From Luteimonas endophytica (lineage in GTDB: Bacteria > Pseudomonadota > Gammaproteobacteria > Xanthomonadales > Xanthomonadaceae): a stretch of DNA of 64,000 nt. Position 1 is the first letter of the stretch; each line of letters begins with the position of its first letter. The notes under the pieces were generated by a model, which saw nothing but the letters and a program-made list of their open reading frames with translations, was not told the DNA's origin and searched no databases. Of this stretch, positions 62,709-64,000 are shown piece after piece. The translations under genes and the position numbers were made by a program. Where the stretch lies: positions 1 through 64,000 of the forward strand of contig NZ_JARXRM010000035.1 in the NCBI RefSeq assembly GCF_029887875.1. Direction: 5' to 3'.

Positions 62709-64000
62709 GTGAACCCGCCGGGCCTGCGAAGCGAGTGCGAGGCTCGGCGCGGCGCCGGGTGGCTGGCCTGGCTGCTGTGCTGCGTTTGCATGCTTCCGAT
62801 GGCGCAGCCGACGCTGGCGGCGGCACCGCCGCGCGTTGCATGGGAAGTGCCGGCCGACGCCGGTCCGGATCGGGTCGACGCCGCGCTGGCGCGCATCTCG
62901 CGGGAGATACTCGACGAGGACGGTCCGGGCGCCGAGGAGCTCACCGCCGCCCAACGCAGCCAGCTTGAGATCGTGGCTGGACGCCACCTCGAAGCGCTGG
63001 AGACCATCGGTGCGCTCGTCGTCTCGTCCATGGCCGACGGCGAAGCGGACAGGGCGCAGCGCTGGGTCCCCTATCTGCTGCTGGCCGAGGCGCGGGCCAC
63101 CCCGGGCCGGGACTTCGAGCTGGCTTACGCGGACGCCTTCCGCGCCAGGTTCGCCGGGCTGAACGATGTCGCCGCGCTGCAGACCCATTATTGGCTCGTG
63201 GCCGATGTGGAGGAGGCCTCCGACCAGCTGCGGGAAGCCGTGGCCGGTCACGGGGGGGAGGAAGCGATTTCGCGGGGCGCGGCGCTGGAACTGGTCCGGC
63301 AGGCCGCCTTCGTGCAGGCCTACAGGGCGGCCGGAGCGCTGGCCCCGGCGCTGGTGCGCGAAGACGAGGAGCGGCGCTTCCTGATCGACGACGAGACGAT
63401 GATCCCAGGGGGAGAGGACGGAGTCGTCCTGTCGGCGCACGTGGTCCGCAGCCGCGCCGTCGAGGCGCCGGTGCCGGCCGCGATGCTGTTCACCATCTAC
63501 GCCGATCCCGAGCGCAACCGCGCCCAGGCGATGCACGCGGCGGCGCGGGGGTACGCCGGGGTCGTCGTGGACGCGCGCGGCAAGCGCCTGGGGACCGGCG
63601 ACATCGCTCCCTACGAGCATGAAGGCGAGGACGCGCACGCGGCGATCGACTGGATCAGCCGGCAGCCCTGGTGCGATGGCCGCGTTGCGATGTACGGCGG
63701 CAGCTACTCCGGATTCGCCGCCTGGGCGGCGGCCGGGCGCCGTCCCCGGGCGCTGAAGGCCATCGCCCCGTACGTGGCGTCGATCCCGGGCCTGGGCCTG
63801 CCGATGGAGAACAACGTCTTTCTCAGCGCCAACTACGCCTGGCCGTTCTACGTCGCCACCAACCGGCTGCTCGATCGCGATACCTACGGCCAGCGCGGGC
63901 GCTGGGCGGAGCTTGCGGAACGCTGGTACGCATCGGGACGTCCCTACCGCGAGATCGACCGGATCGATGGCACGCCCAATCCGTGGCTGCAGCGCTGGCT
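62709..64000 (+). CDS. CocE/NonD-type hydrolase (X-Pro dipeptidyl-peptidase-like), truncated by window edge
   Basis: The frame opens at GTG 62709 (GGAAG ~9 bases upstream) and runs off the right end, giving 430 visible codons. The signal peptide ends near TLAAA. Residues ~30-215 are an extra helical domain. Then comes the alpha/beta-hydrolase start GVVLSAHVVRS, GYAGVVVDARGKRLG, AIDWISRQPWCDGRVAMYGGSYSGFAAW with nucleophile Ser in GGSYSG, the CocE/S15 pattern. The catalytic Asp and His would be beyond the window. An exported acyl- or peptidyl-hydrolase is expected. Confidence 0.88.
   Translation, partial: MNPPGLRSECEARRGAGWLAWLLCCVCMLPMAQPTLAAAPPRVAWEVPADAGPDRVDAALARISREILDEDGPGAEELTAAQRSQLEIVAGRHLEALETIGALVVSSMADGEADRAQRWVPYLLLAEARATPGRDFELAYADAFRARFAGLNDVAALQTHYWLVADVEEASDQLREAVAGHGGEEAISRGAALELVRQAAFVQAYRAAGALAPALVREDEERRFLIDDETMIPGGEDGVVLSAHVVRSRAVEAPVPAAMLFTIYADPERNRAQAMHAAARGYAGVVVDARGKRLGTGDIAPYEHEGEDAHAAIDWISRQPWCDGRVAMYGGSYSGFAAWAAAGRRPRALKAIAPYVASIPGLGLPMENNVFLSANYAWPFYVATNRLLDRDTYGQRGRWAELAERWYASGRPYREIDRIDGTPNPWLQRW

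Noticed and set aside
1-64000. CRISPR arrays, rRNA genes, intact insertion sequences
   Set aside because: No regularly spaced repeats, rRNA-like sequence or transposase ORF with terminal inverted repeats was seen.

Overview
This is a high-GC, densely coding chromosomal window that looks like a gammaproteobacterium of the Xanthomonadaceae/Lysobacteraceae type. That placement is an inference from gene style: MipA/OmpV and TonB-dependent outer-membrane proteins, an Anbu proteasome-like cluster, many small secreted lipoproteins and a PAAR-linked effector locus. No rRNA, tRNA, CRISPR array or intact insertion sequence was seen.

Positions 1-1.9 kb carry the tail of an unknown gene and a secreted metzincin-like protease split by one extra base. 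From 2.2 to 5.4 kb lie a TetR regulator divergent from a MipA/OmpV protein, an NAD(P)H:FMN-reductase-type flavoprotein, and two copies of a ~150-bp extragenic repeat. From 5.5 to 10.4 kb is an interbacterial-competition island: a PAAR spike tip with a transthyretin-like tail, a zinc amidase (predicted type VI effector) and two related four-cysteine lipoproteins (predicted immunity proteins). After a reversed glutaminase-STAS gene comes a decayed second copy of the same cassette. The 10.5-19 kb region is accessory: small membrane, TPR, beta-helix, lipocalin-like, cupin, VOC and HNH proteins.

From 19.4 to 28.2 kb are redox and stress genes around LysR and HxlR regulators: GST, a PNPOx-FNR-ferredoxin fusion, a PhyH dioxygenase, a DHFR-like protein and pirin. 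From 28.4 to 38.8 kb are unusual exported or structural proteins: a Cys-tailed secreted protein next to a thioredoxin-like protein, a kelch protein, a LysM protein with a tandem repeat, a nuclease-like EEP protein, a glycine-rich protein next to a beta-solenoid-like partner, and a GlxA-type AraC regulator. From 38.9 to 44.9 kb are phosphate transport (DUF47/PiT) and the Anbu cluster (ATP-grasp, alpha-E, transglutaminase, Anbu).

From 45 to 52.4 kb are a cation exchanger, exported proteins, an acyltransferase, a TonB receptor and a TrmY-like SPOUT methyltransferase. The most striking gene, at 52.5-56.3 kb, is a 1275-residue adenylation-carrier-oxoamine synthase protein with an SCP2-like tail, which predicts an amino-acid-derived ketone product. 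The window ends with a ribbon-helix-helix regulator and PHB-depolymerase-type esterase behind a perfect palindrome, LysR/SDR and aldo-keto reductase genes, and the start of a CocE-type hydrolase.
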